A DNA stretch of 64,000 nucleotides, from positions 868,001 to 932,000 of the forward strand of contig JACJWA010000001.1 of NCBI GenBank assembly GCA_020637395.1, in the 5' to 3' direction. Below the pieces are notes generated by a model that was given only the letters and a program-made list of their open reading frames with translations, had not been told where the DNA came from and ran no database searches. This document shows positions 28,298 through 36,416 of this stretch, piece by piece (position 1 is the first letter of the stretch; each line of letters opens with the position of its first letter). A program made the translations under genes and the position numbers. The stretch comes from Calditrichota bacterium. GTDB lineage: Bacteria > Electryoneota > RPQS01.

Positions 28298-29415
28298 GCG
28301 AGCGGATCCTGTTTCTCTTTGCCGGACCAAACCTCAAAATGAACCACGTAAGTATCTCGCTCCGGATCAAATCCCGGATAGCCCAGAATCGTGGTCTGAT
28401 CAATCGTGTCTTCAGGGCGAACCAGCACTTCGCTGAGCCGGGCATACACGGTATGATGGTCGCCTTCGTGCTGAACGATACACACATTGCCGAATCCGCG
28501 CAGCCACGTAACGGTCTTGACTTTTCCCGGTGAAACCGAACGCACCGGGCTTCCCTGCGGCACTTTCAAATCTATGCCCGGATTCTCGGTCACGGTCTCC
28601 AAACGCCGATGGCGTTTCTTTCCGAATCGCGATGCGACGGAACCGCTTGCCGGCCACGGCAGCGCGCCTTTCAATGCTCCAAACTCGGTGCTCGGGACGT
28701 GTGCATTCCGGTCAGATAGTATCTTGTGCGCCAAGGTATCGAGTGAGGCGGAGACCTGCTTTGCTTGAGCGCTGGAAAGCGCCTGCGTCTGTTCCACGGC
28801 TGCTTGCTTCTTCAGCAATTCTGCTTGCTGCAGCAGCGCGATGTCCCGCGCCAGAGTCAACTCGCGCTCTTGCAGCCCAATCTGTTCCAACAGCGCACCA
28901 AGCTCCGTTCGGCGCTCATTCAATCTTGCCGTCGCAAGGTTTGTCTCATCTTCCAAAGCTCTGAGTTCCCGCAAGCTTTTCGCGCTTTCCTCTGCCCGCT
29001 GCTGAGTTGCCTCTCGCAAGCGCTCCATGCCCATACGTCTTGACAGCAGCTCACCCGGCGAGTCGCTGCCCAGCAAGGCATCCAGCACCGCCCATCGCGA
29101 AAAGCGCACATCCGCAAGCACAGCCTTGGTCAGGATGCCCACCAGGGGTTGCCGTTGTGCCTCAAGAATCCGATATTGACTGTCTAAGACGGCAACCGTG
29201 CGCTCCTGCCCCAGAATTGTGCTGGAAAGTGTCATCAGACTATCCTGAAGCGCACGGTTATTCGTTTGCAGGACACGAATCTCCTGATTTAGCCCGGCCA
29301 GCTCACGGCTCAAACTGTCCATCTCCGCGAGGAGTGAGCTCGCGTCCGGACTGGCAGCCTGCAACGGCGCTACGGTCAAGACTGCCCAAAGTACTATAAT
29401 AATTTGCTTTAGCAA
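28276..29415 (-). CDS. EnvC/M23-family murein hydrolase activator
   Basis: A periplasmic protein of about 379 residues. Residues 1-22 are a signal peptide ending LQA; residues 25-240 are predicted long coiled coil (LLAEMDSLSRELAGLNQEI...), as in EnvC. The C-terminal LytM/M23 domain reads GSVASRFGKKRHRR, NPGIDLKVPQGSPVRSVSPGKV and FGNVCIVQHEGDHHTVYARL. The first zinc-ligand His position is NPGID rather than GHRGID, so zinc binding is incomplete and it probably activates an amidase rather than cutting murein itself. I placed the start at TTG 29415, because a promoter at 29446-29474 rules out earlier codons. holB begins inside its last 22 bases. Confidence 0.82.
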   Translation of the reverse strand: MLKQIIIVLWAVLTVAPLQAASPDASSLLAEMDSLSRELAGLNQEIRVLQTNNRALQDSLMTLSSTILGQERTVAVLDSQYRILEAQRQPLVGILTKAVLADVRFSRWAVLDALLGSDSPGELLSRRMGMERLREATQQRAEESAKSLRELRALEDETNLATARLNERRTELGALLEQIGLQERELTLARDIALLQQAELLKKQAAVEQTQALSSAQAKQVSASLDTLAHKILSDRNAHVPSTEFGALKGALPWPASGSVASRFGKKRHRRLETVTENPGIDLKVPQGSPVRSVSPGKVKTVTWLRGFGNVCIVQHEGDHHTVYARLSEVLVRPEDTIDQTTILGYPGFDPERDTYVVHFEVWSGKEKQDPLAWLAPRR

Positions 29416-29421
29416 AGGTCG

Positions 29422-29450
29422 TTGCGCGATTCTGGCACAAACCGTATAAT
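29422..29450 (+). promoter_or_regulatory. Candidate promoter of the M1 aminopeptidase
   Basis: TTGCGC (29422-29427), 17 bases and a perfect TATAAT (29445-29450) precede the aminopeptidase. Predicted start is near 29457, giving a leader of about 59 bases. It faces and interlocks with the divergent promoter of the M23 gene. Confidence 0.6.
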
Positions 29451-29474
29451 AACAGGAAATTCGCCAAGTCGCAA
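29446..29474 (-). promoter_or_regulatory. Candidate promoter of the M23/holB/ricT/metG group
   Basis: On the minus strand TTGCGA (29474-29469), 17 bases, then TATTAT (29451-29446) form a sigma70-type promoter (4/6 and 5/6). Predicted start is near 29439. Its -10 box overlaps that of the divergent promoter on the plus strand by five bases. Confidence 0.6.
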
Positions 29475-29515
29475 CTTCATACACACTTGATTCAGACTTT
29501 GCCCGAGGTGCAGAC

Positions 29516-31456
29516 ATGATTGCCCTACTCGCCCTACTCATCCCGTTGTTTGCTCTGGCTCAAGGCACGCCGCAGACCGACAAACCCTGCGGTCCGGTCT
29601 GCGCTCACTCGCGCATGGACGTACGGACTTGGCTTGAGTCGCTTGACGCAGAAAGCCTTCATACCTATGACCAACTGGAGCTCGTGCTGCACGTATCCGT
29701 TCAGGACGGCGATCTGCCGATGGAGGCGATGGCCAATTTGCATATCGTTGCGCGAGAGGGCCTGGCAGAGATTCCGTTCAATGCGGAAGGACTGACTGTC
29801 ACCGACGTCACCGTGAACGGCCAGACCGTGGCGTTCACGCATGCGGCGGACACACTCTATGCCCAGCACGCGCTGGCCGTTGCTGAAACGGCGGACGTGG
29901 CCGTGACCTATTCCGCGGCTCCAAACCCGGACTGGTATGATACGGGCTTTCAAACGGGATTTGAACATTGCTACACCTTCAGCGAACCGTTTGGTGCGCG
30001 GCGTTGGTATCCTTGCTGGGATCAGCCGTCCGATAAGTTTGATCAAGTGACCATGATCGTCGAGACTCCTGAAACCTGGACGCTTGCGGCCAATGGGCGC
30101 TGGCTGAACAGCACGTTTCCGAACATGGGCCGAGTCACCCATACGTATCACCACGACAAACCGATTGCACCTTATCTTGTGATGTTCGCCGCTGGGAACT
30201 TTTCTAATCAGGTTTTTGAACAGGATGATGTGCAATATCGCTACTTCGCCTGGCCGTGTGGTGATTCTCTTGCCGCGCTCTACGACTGGGAGCGAACTCC
30301 GGAAATGGTGAACACGTTTTCCGGCCTGTTTGGAACCTATCCGTTCGATGAGTATGGTATGGTCATGACCGACATATTCGGAGGCTGGGGAGCGATGGAG
30401 CACCAGACCTTCACGACCTACGGATTCAACCTTGTGGACAGCGCGCGCAGTTTTGAAGGCATCGTAGCGCACGAACTCGGGCATCAGTGGTTCGGCGATC
30501 ACTTGAGCCCCGTTGACTTTCGCAATATGTGGCTCAATGAAGGATTCGCCACCTATTGTGACGCGCTCTGGAGCGAACATCTGGGAGGCGAGGCCGCGTT
30601 GAATGAGTACATGGCCCGGTCCGCGACCTACTGCATCAACGAAGAGCGATTCAATCCGCCAAGCTATTCGGTCTATGATCCGCCGATGGAGCGCGTCTTC
30701 GGAACTAATGTTTACTACAAGGGCGCGTGGGTAATGCACATGCTCAGGAAACAGATTCTGGGAGATTCTCTATTCTACGCGGTTTTACAGGACTACGTGG
30801 CCACTTACGGCGGCGCGAATGTCAGCACGCAGGACCTGATTGACAAAGTCAATGAACATTGGAACGGTGATGATTTCCAGTGGTTCTGGGATCAGTGGGT
30901 GTACGGACTGGGAATCCCGTCGCTGAACGTCGAGGTGACGCCCCGCTCTGATTTGAATCGAGTGGACGTTCACTTCCTGCAGCCCACGGAAACCGGCCTC
31001 TTCGAGATTCCATTCATTGTTGAGTACGGCGTATTCGACTACACCGAGCGGGACACGTTCTGGACCGGGTACAGCGAGGAGGGGTTTGCCTCAATCAATG
31101 AGTACGCTCTCATCGCGCGACTTGCACCGGTTCAGATCGCGCTGTTCGAAAATGTTTCTTCGCATGCTGGACCCGGCCCCGCATTGCCGTCGGCCTTCTC
31201 CGTCTCGCCCGCCTATCCTAACCCCTTCAACCCAAGCGTGACGATTCCTTTTACATTGGGCAAGACGGCGGACGTCACGCTTGAACTCTTTGACATCACG
31301 GGGCGGCGCGTTGCCACGCTGCTTTCCGGCAAGCTGGAAGCTGGAGAGCACTCGTTCCACTACGATGCGCCCGCGACACTCTCTGCAGGAGTTTATCTCT
31401 TGCGCGCACAGAGCGGCGAATCCTCGGTTACACAGAAATTACTTCTGCTCAAATAG
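29516..31456 (+). CDS. Secreted M1 aminopeptidase with type IX secretion C-terminal domain
   Basis: A 646-residue exported zinc aminopeptidase of the M1 family, which trims N-terminal residues from peptides. Residues 1-16 are a signal peptide. The catalytic region has GAMEHQTF, then H319-E-L-G-H323 and E342 (WLNEGFATY), the complete HExxH-18-E zinc site. Residues from about 560 form a type A sorting domain: AYPNPFNPSVTIPF, VTLELFDITGRRVATLL, AGVYLLRA and the end SSVTQKLLLLK, the hallmark of type IX (Por) secretion cargo. An AGG Shine-Dalgarno is 7 bases before the ATG. The stop overlaps the rlmH GTG. Probably secreted or surface-attached. Confidence 0.93.
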   Translation: MIALLALLIPLFALAQGTPQTDKPCGPVCAHSRMDVRTWLESLDAESLHTYDQLELVLHVSVQDGDLPMEAMANLHIVAREGLAEIPFNAEGLTVTDVTVNGQTVAFTHAADTLYAQHALAVAETADVAVTYSAAPNPDWYDTGFQTGFEHCYTFSEPFGARRWYPCWDQPSDKFDQVTMIVETPETWTLAANGRWLNSTFPNMGRVTHTYHHDKPIAPYLVMFAAGNFSNQVFEQDDVQYRYFAWPCGDSLAALYDWERTPEMVNTFSGLFGTYPFDEYGMVMTDIFGGWGAMEHQTFTTYGFNLVDSARSFEGIVAHELGHQWFGDHLSPVDFRNMWLNEGFATYCDALWSEHLGGEAALNEYMARSATYCINEERFNPPSYSVYDPPMERVFGTNVYYKGAWVMHMLRKQILGDSLFYAVLQDYVATYGGANVSTQDLIDKVNEHWNGDDFQWFWDQWVYGLGIPSLNVEVTPRSDLNRVDVHFLQPTETGLFEIPFIVEYGVFDYTERDTFWTGYSEEGFASINEYALIARLAPVQIALFENVSSHAGPGPALPSAFSVSPAYPNPFNPSVTIPFTLGKTADVTLELFDITGRRVATLLSGKLEAGEHSFHYDAPATLSAGVYLLRAQSGESSVTQKLLLLK

Positions 31457-31929
31457 TGAAGCTGCAAGTTATTGCCGTCGGCAAACTCCGAGAAGCCTAC
31501 TTCAAAGCGGCGTGCGATGAATACGCAGGCCGTATCCGGCACTTCCTGCCTATTGACGAGTGCGAAGTGCCATCTATGTCGGAGGTCAGCAGCAACGGAT
31601 CCGGCAAAGGCGCGATGCACGCCGAAGCCGAAGCGATTGTCAAGCAGATTCCGCAAGGCTCCAAGCTGATCGCGCTGGACATCAAAGGGAAGACATTTTC
31701 GAGTGAGCAGCTCTCGCAGTTCATTCAGGACGAAATGCTTGGCAGCACGAACCGACTGTGTTTCGTTATCGGCGGTGCGTGGGGATTGGCGCCGTCGCTT
31801 TTGGACTCTGCGACGCTGCGGTTGAGTTTCTCACCAATGACCTTCCCGCACGAACTTGCCCGAGTCATGCTGTACGAGCAACTCTATCGAGCACTGAGTA
31901 TCTGGAAGAACCTTCCGTATCACAAGTAA
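31456..31929 (+). CDS. rlmH: 23S rRNA pseudouridine1915 N3-methyltransferase
   Basis: RlmH is a SPOUT methyltransferase that acts on pseudouridine 1915 in helix 69 of 23S rRNA in the whole ribosome. The 157-residue product begins MKLQVIAVGKLREAYFKAACDEYAGRI and has the C-terminal knot FPHELARVMLYEQLYRALSIWKNLPYHK. The S-adenosylmethionine loop reads FVIGGAWGLAPSLL, a small variation on the usual GGxxG segment. It starts at GTG 31456, which shares a base with the aminopeptidase stop. Confidence 0.95.
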   Translation: MKLQVIAVGKLREAYFKAACDEYAGRIRHFLPIDECEVPSMSEVSSNGSGKGAMHAEAEAIVKQIPQGSKLIALDIKGKTFSSEQLSQFIQDEMLGSTNRLCFVIGGAWGLAPSLLDSATLRLSFSPMTFPHELARVMLYEQLYRALSIWKNLPYHK

Positions 31930-31995
31930 ACACAAAGAGTTAAAAATACCCTTGATTCCTTGGAAGAGAATTCGTAGCTTACTGGTTCAGAACAA

Positions 31996-33078
31996 ATGAG
32001 CAAACTTGTGGTTACGAAAGAATCCGTCTTAGAAGCACTTAAGCAGGTCAGGTTTCCCGGCCTGACGCGCGATATTGTCTCCTTCGGCATGGTGAAAGAT
32101 GTTGAAGTCGCGGCTGGAGTCGTTGAACTTCATATCAATGTGACTGCACGCGATGAAAAGGTGCCCGGTCAGATTGAAGAAGACGTGGCTTCTGCTGTGC
32201 GTGAGCTTCCCGGAGTGCAGGAGGTCCGGGTTCATATGAAATGGACCCAGCCGCCGTCCGCACAACAGCCGCATTCGCGCCCCGCCCCCGACAGTCCGAT
32301 TCTCGAAAATGTCCGCGCGAAAATCGCGGTTGCGTCCGGCAAAGGCGGAGTAGGGAAGAGCACGGTCGCCGCTGGACTTTCGCTGATGCTCAAACGCATG
32401 GGATTCTCCGTTGGACTCGCCGACTTCGATATCTACGGACCCTCTGTGCCGACGCTGTTCGGTATCAACGAGCGTCCGCGTGTCATTGACAACATGATTC
32501 TGCCGCTTGAACGCGATGGGATCAAACTCATGTCCATGGGATTTCTGGTGGACGCGGACACGCCGATGATCTGGCGCGGCCCGATGGTGCATCAAGCCGC
32601 AGACCAATTCTTGCGTGACGTGAGTTGGGGCGAGTTGGATTTTCTCGTCGTGGACCTGCCGCCCGGAACGGGTGATGCGCAGATGACGTTGAGTCAGCGG
32701 ATTCAACTGGACGGTGCCGTCATTGTTTCGACGCCGCAGGATCTTGCACTGATTGATGCGCGCAAAGGTGTGGCGATGTTCCAGAAACTCAATGTCCCGA
32801 TTCTCGGAATTGTTGAGAACATGGCCATGTTCCGCTGTCCGCATTGCGGCGAAGAATCCCACATCTTCGGCTACGGCGGTGCCGCGGAGGAAGCGGTGCG
32901 CCTGGAGTGTCCGCTGCTCGGCAGATTGCCGCTCGTGCCGCAGCTTGTTGCCGCCGCGGATGCGGGTGATCCGATGCTCGCCATTGAGGCGATACCCGAA
33001 CTCAATGACGTCTTCCAAGGTATGGCAGAATCCGTCGCGCAGCAAGTTGGATTGCTGCCGGAAACCGCAAAGAAATGA
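31996..33078 (+). CDS. mrp: Mrp/NBP35-type iron-sulfur carrier ATPase
   Basis: The 360-residue protein is an ApbC/Mrp P-loop ATPase that carries Fe-S clusters to apoproteins. An N-terminal DUF59/MIP18-like domain covers residues 1-90 (VAAGVVELHINVTARDEKVPGQIEEDV). The deviant Walker A GKGGVGKST is near residue 117, DFDIYGPSVPTLFG follows, and RCPHCGEE (about C281 and C284) holds the cluster-binding CxxC. It is translationally coupled by ATGA to a second, free-standing DUF59 protein. Confidence 0.93.
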   Translation: MSKLVVTKESVLEALKQVRFPGLTRDIVSFGMVKDVEVAAGVVELHINVTARDEKVPGQIEEDVASAVRELPGVQEVRVHMKWTQPPSAQQPHSRPAPDSPILENVRAKIAVASGKGGVGKSTVAAGLSLMLKRMGFSVGLADFDIYGPSVPTLFGINERPRVIDNMILPLERDGIKLMSMGFLVDADTPMIWRGPMVHQAADQFLRDVSWGELDFLVVDLPPGTGDAQMTLSQRIQLDGAVIVSTPQDLALIDARKGVAMFQKLNVPILGIVENMAMFRCPHCGEESHIFGYGGAAEEAVRLECPLLGRLPLVPQLVAAADAGDPMLAIEAIPELNDVFQGMAESVAQQVGLLPETAKK

Positions 33079-33380
33079 ACATGCCGACTGAAGAACAAGT
33101 CTTTAATGCGCTGGGCACGGTCTATGACCCGGAGATTCATTTACCGATCACGGATCTCGGGCTCGTGTATGGCGTCGCAATTGACGGCGGAAAGGTGGAT
33201 GCGAAAATCACCTTGACCTCCATGGGATGTCCGCTTGCGGGTACGATCATGGATCTCGCACGCGACGCGATTTTTCGCGTGGACGGAGTGGACGAAGTCA
33301 ATGTCGAAATCGTATGGGACCCGCCGTGGTCCGTGGACATGATGACTGATGAGGCCCGGATGCGCCTCGGTATGTGGTAG
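33075..33380 (+). CDS. DUF59/MIP18-family Fe-S assembly protein
   Basis: A 101-residue DUF59 protein (SufT/PaaD-like family) with TVYDPEIHLPITDLGLVYGV, ITLTSMGCPLAGTIMDLA (the conserved Cys) and VEIVWDPPWSVDMMTDEARMRLG. Members help assembly of Fe-S proteins. Its ATG overlaps the mrp stop, and mrp itself carries a DUF59 domain, so the pair is likely to act together. Distinguishing SufT, PaaD and MIP18 subtypes would need phylogeny. Confidence 0.88.
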   Translation: MNMPTEEQVFNALGTVYDPEIHLPITDLGLVYGVAIDGGKVDAKITLTSMGCPLAGTIMDLARDAIFRVDGVDEVNVEIVWDPPWSVDMMTDEARMRLGMW

Positions 33381-33433
33381 GACGCCGTCTAGCTGAAAGC
33401 TCTACCGAACAAATAGTTTTTCCCCTTTAATCA

Positions 33434-33496
33434 GGCACCGCGAGGCCGCAAAGGAATCCCCCACAAGAATCCATTGGCCCGCGCTGATGGATTTTT
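33434..33496 (+). promoter_or_regulatory. Possible PyrR-responsive leader upstream of pyrR
   Basis: The 141-base gap before pyrR contains GGCACCGCGAGGCC (33434-33447), which partly fits the PyrR RNA site (GNGAGGY core kept), and a downstream stem AATCCAT (33468-33474) with ATGGATT (33487-33493) followed by TTTCTCTT. This could be an attenuator. The stem is only 7 bp with a 12-base loop, so the support is weak. Confidence 0.3.
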
Positions 33497-33521
33497 CTCT
33501 TCCACTCATATTCCCTTCTTC

Positions 33522-34070
33522 ATGGAAACCAAAGTCAAAGCCAAGCTTGTGGACGCAGCGGGATTCTCGCGGACGATTACCCGTATCGCCCACGAGATCA
33601 TTGAGCGTAATCGAGGCACCGAGCGCCTCGGGCTGGTCGGCATGCAAACGCGCGGCGTGTATATCGCGAAACGTGTCGCCGCAAAAATCCGCGAAATCGA
33701 AAACATGGACGTGCCGGTCGGAGTTCTGGATGCCACGCTCTACCGGGACGACTATCGCACGTCGCTACGTCAGCCCTCCGTTCAGCAAACGGACATTCCG
33801 TTCGATCTGTATGACATGAACGTTGTCCTTGTGGATGACGTGCTCTACACCGGACGCACCGTGCGCGCGGCGCTTGAGGCCATCATGGACAATGGCCGAC
33901 CGAAACGAGTGCAGCTCGCCGTCATGGTGGATCGCGGTCACCGCGAACTTCCCATCAAGCCGGACTTCATCGGCAAGAATGTCCCCACCAGCATCAATGA
34001 GGAAGTTCAGGTTCACATGACGGAAGTGGACGATGAAGACGCAATTTATCTCGTGGAGGTGGACAAGTGA
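33522..34070 (+). CDS. pyrR: PyrR bifunctional regulator/uracil phosphoribosyltransferase
   Basis: The 182-residue protein is PyrR, which binds pyr mRNA with UMP to promote attenuation and may also have UPRTase activity. It has LVGMQTRGVYIAKRVA, YRDDYRT, and the PRPP-binding VVLVDDVLYTGRTVRAAL (about residues 100-118). METKVKAKLVDAAGFSRTITR is the expected N-terminus, so ATG 33522 is used; an earlier in-frame ATT-region start would add an unconserved segment. The gene is followed by pyrB with a GTGA overlap, supporting a role in pyrimidine control. Confidence 0.94.
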   Translation: METKVKAKLVDAAGFSRTITRIAHEIIERNRGTERLGLVGMQTRGVYIAKRVAAKIREIENMDVPVGVLDATLYRDDYRTSLRQPSVQQTDIPFDLYDMNVVLVDDVLYTGRTVRAALEAIMDNGRPKRVQLAVMVDRGHRELPIKPDFIGKNVPTSINEEVQVHMTEVDDEDAIYLVEVDK

Positions 34071-35005
34071 GCCTGCTTTCGCAGAAACATATGCTCGGCC
34101 TGTCGGACTACAGCGCCGAGGAGATCCAGACTATTCTGGATACGTCGCTGCAAATGCGCGACATTCTGGATCGTCCGGTTAAGAAAGTCCCGACTCTGCG
34201 CGGCGTTACGGTCGTCAATCTCTTCCTCGAAAACTCCACGCGCACGCGCACAAGTTTTGAGCTGGCCGAAAAACGTCTCTCGGCAGACACGCTAAACTTC
34301 TCGGCTTCGGGCAGTGCGCTGTCCAAAGGCGAGACAATGCTTGACACGGCGCTGAACATCGAAGCCATGAAAGTGGACGTCGTGATCATGCGCCACAAGT
34401 CTCCCGGAAGTCCGCACTTCCTCGCGCGCCATCTTGAGTCCATCATCATCAATGCCGGTGATGGACGTCACGAGCACCCTACGCAGGCCCTGCTCGACAT
34501 GATGACGCTGCGCGACAAGTACGGTTCGCTGAAAGGACTGCGTGTCGCGCTGGTCGGTGATATTCTGCATTCGCGCGTCGCCATGTCCAACATCATCGGT
34601 TTGAAAAAAATGGGCGCCGAAGTCATCATCTGCGGACCCGCGACTCTGATTCCACGTGGCATCGAAAGAATGGGCGTGGAAATCACGAATCATCTGGACG
34701 AAGCGATTCAGCGTGCCGATGCGCTGAATATCTTGCGGATTCAGCTTGAGCGACAGACCGCCGGACTCTTTCCTTCGTTGCGCGAGTATCACAAGTACTT
34801 CGGCGTGACGCGAGCGAGACTCGACAAGGCCAGTTCACCTTTGACAATTCTGCATCCCGGCCCAATGAACAGAGGTATCGAAATCACGTCCGACGTCGCG
34901 GACAGCGAACACTCTGTGATCCTGCAACAGGTGACCAATGGTGTCGCCGTTCGCATGGCGGTTCTTTATCTTTTGGCCGGCGGTCGCGCCGAACCGAGCG
35001 CATAA
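34067..35005 (+). CDS. pyrB: Aspartate carbamoyltransferase catalytic chain
   Basis: This 312-residue enzyme condenses carbamoyl phosphate and aspartate to carbamoyl aspartate. It shows FLENSTRTRTSFELAEKRL (carbamoyl-phosphate STRTR site, about residues 52-66), HPTQALLDMMTL, and HPGPMNRGIEI near the C-terminus. It starts at GTG 34067 inside the pyrR stop. No regulatory pyrI gene follows; pyrC does. As in Gram-positive-type clusters, an ATCase with PyrR control is inferred. Confidence 0.96.
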   Translation: MSLLSQKHMLGLSDYSAEEIQTILDTSLQMRDILDRPVKKVPTLRGVTVVNLFLENSTRTRTSFELAEKRLSADTLNFSASGSALSKGETMLDTALNIEAMKVDVVIMRHKSPGSPHFLARHLESIIINAGDGRHEHPTQALLDMMTLRDKYGSLKGLRVALVGDILHSRVAMSNIIGLKKMGAEVIICGPATLIPRGIERMGVEITNHLDEAIQRADALNILRIQLERQTAGLFPSLREYHKYFGVTRARLDKASSPLTILHPGPMNRGIEITSDVADSEHSVILQQVTNGVAVRMAVLYLLAGGRAEPSA

Positions 35006-35009
35006 CCAA

Positions 35010-36332
35010 ATGAGCAGTACTATGACCAGCAAATACTCACGTTTCGATAGACCCGAAAAGGCGCAGAATCTCTTTCTGCAAGGCGCGCGCGTGCTTGATC
35101 CCCGTCGGGGAATTGATCAAGTCATGAATCTGCACATCGTGGACGGTGTGTTGCAGAAAAGCGTCGCGGAAGCACCGAACGGCGCGGATGTCATTGACCT
35201 GCGCGGTCACTGGATCACTCCGGGATGGTTTGATCTGCATGTGCATCTGCGCGAACCGGGCAAGGAAGTCGCGGAAACGATCGCCAGCGGCTGCATGGCC
35301 GCGATGAACGGTGGTTTCACCGGCATCGCCTGCATGCCCAACACCGATCCGCCGCTCGACGACGCAGCGAGCGTCAAATGGGTGAAATCGCAAGCCAAGC
35401 CGTTTCCCGTGGAAGTGCACGTCATTGCCGCCGCCACGCGCGGACGGCAGGGCAAAGAGCTTGTTGAGATGTCCGAGATCGTGGAAGAAGGCGTACGGGC
35501 TTTCAGCGACGACGGCGGACCCATTAAGAGCTCTGCAGTCCTGTTGCATGCCGTGGAATACTCCAACATGCTCGGAGCACGTATCTTTGAGCATGCCGAG
35601 GACCTGTATCTCGCCGAGGGCGGCTCGATGAATGACGGCGAATGGTCCACACGGCTCGGTGTGACAGGCATCCCCACCATCGCCGAAGCGATTGACGTGG
35701 CGCGCTGTATTTTAGTCTCCGAGTATTCCGGCGGTGCGGTTCACATCTGTCATGTTTCCGCCAAAGAGTCGGTTGAGCTCATTCGGGCCGCAAAGAAAAA
35801 GGGACTGCGAGTCACGGGTGAAGTTTGTCCGCATCATCTCTTGCTGACGGACGAGATGTGCAGGACGTTTGACACGAACTTCAAAATGAATCCGCCGCTT
35901 CGATCTGAAGCGGATCGCCAAGCTTGCTGGGAAGCCTTTCTGGATGGTACGCTGGACGTCTATTGCACCGACCACGCCCCGCATTCCTGGGAAGACAAGA
36001 CGCAGGAGTTCGACATTGCGCCGTTCGGAATTGTCGGATTGGAAACGGCAATGGGACTGGCTTTGACGCAATTCCTGTCGAAAGGCATGGACATCAAGAC
36101 GCTTCTGGAACGCGTCGTCTATGCGCCGCGAGAAATCCTGTCGCAGCCGGTGCCGGCAATTGCGGAAGGAGAGCTCGCGAACCTGACTCTGATTGACCCG
36201 ACGCATCGCTGGACCGTAACTCCGCAAGAGTTCAAGTCCCTGTCGCGTAACACGCCGTTCGGAGGCTGGGAATTGACGGGCCGCGCCCGCGGTGTTGTTC
36301 ACAGGGGATTCGCCCTGATTCAGGTATTCTAA
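35010..36332 (+). CDS. pyrC: Dihydroorotase
   Basis: A class I dihydroorotase of about 440 residues that cyclises carbamoyl aspartate to dihydroorotate. Metal-site features: DLHVHLREPG (H77, H79), the GGFTGIACMPNTDPPLD block, VHICHVSAKESVELI and CTDHAPHSWEDK with the metal Asp. ATG 35010, 4 bases after the pyrB stop, is used; ATG 35022 is also possible and neither has a strong Shine-Dalgarno. Because pyrB is adjacent and the active site is complete, it is an active enzyme rather than an ATCase scaffold. Confidence 0.95.
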   Translation: MSSTMTSKYSRFDRPEKAQNLFLQGARVLDPRRGIDQVMNLHIVDGVLQKSVAEAPNGADVIDLRGHWITPGWFDLHVHLREPGKEVAETIASGCMAAMNGGFTGIACMPNTDPPLDDAASVKWVKSQAKPFPVEVHVIAAATRGRQGKELVEMSEIVEEGVRAFSDDGGPIKSSAVLLHAVEYSNMLGARIFEHAEDLYLAEGGSMNDGEWSTRLGVTGIPTIAEAIDVARCILVSEYSGGAVHICHVSAKESVELIRAAKKKGLRVTGEVCPHHLLLTDEMCRTFDTNFKMNPPLRSEADRQACWEAFLDGTLDVYCTDHAPHSWEDKTQEFDIAPFGIVGLETAMGLALTQFLSKGMDIKTLLERVVYAPREILSQPVPAIAEGELANLTLIDPTHRWTVTPQEFKSLSRNTPFGGWELTGRARGVVHRGFALIQVF

Positions 36333-36346
36333 GATTTGGAACCGAT

Positions 36347-36383
36347 TTGCCTTCCATGTCGTTTCAGGAAAACGGGAAGGCAA
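36347..36383 (+). other. Two-part intergenic hairpin after pyrC
   Basis: TTGCCTTCC (36347-36355) pairs with GGAAGGCAA (36375-36383), and nested inside CGTTT (36360-36364) pairs with AAACG (36370-36374) around a CAGGA loop; four unpaired bases (ATGT) bulge on the left. It has no T-run. It lies between pyrC and the lipoprotein gene. Confidence 0.55.
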
Positions 36384-36416
36384 GAAACGCGGAATAATGT
36401 GCAGGAGACCTCGCGG

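Noticed and set aside
29534..30739. 401-codon open frame antisense to the M1 aminopeptidase
   Set aside because: Low-complexity His/Arg-rich translation opposite intact catalytic motifs; no Shine-Dalgarno.
32029..33045. Open frame antisense to mrp
   Set aside because: Shadow frame; mrp motifs on the other strand are complete.
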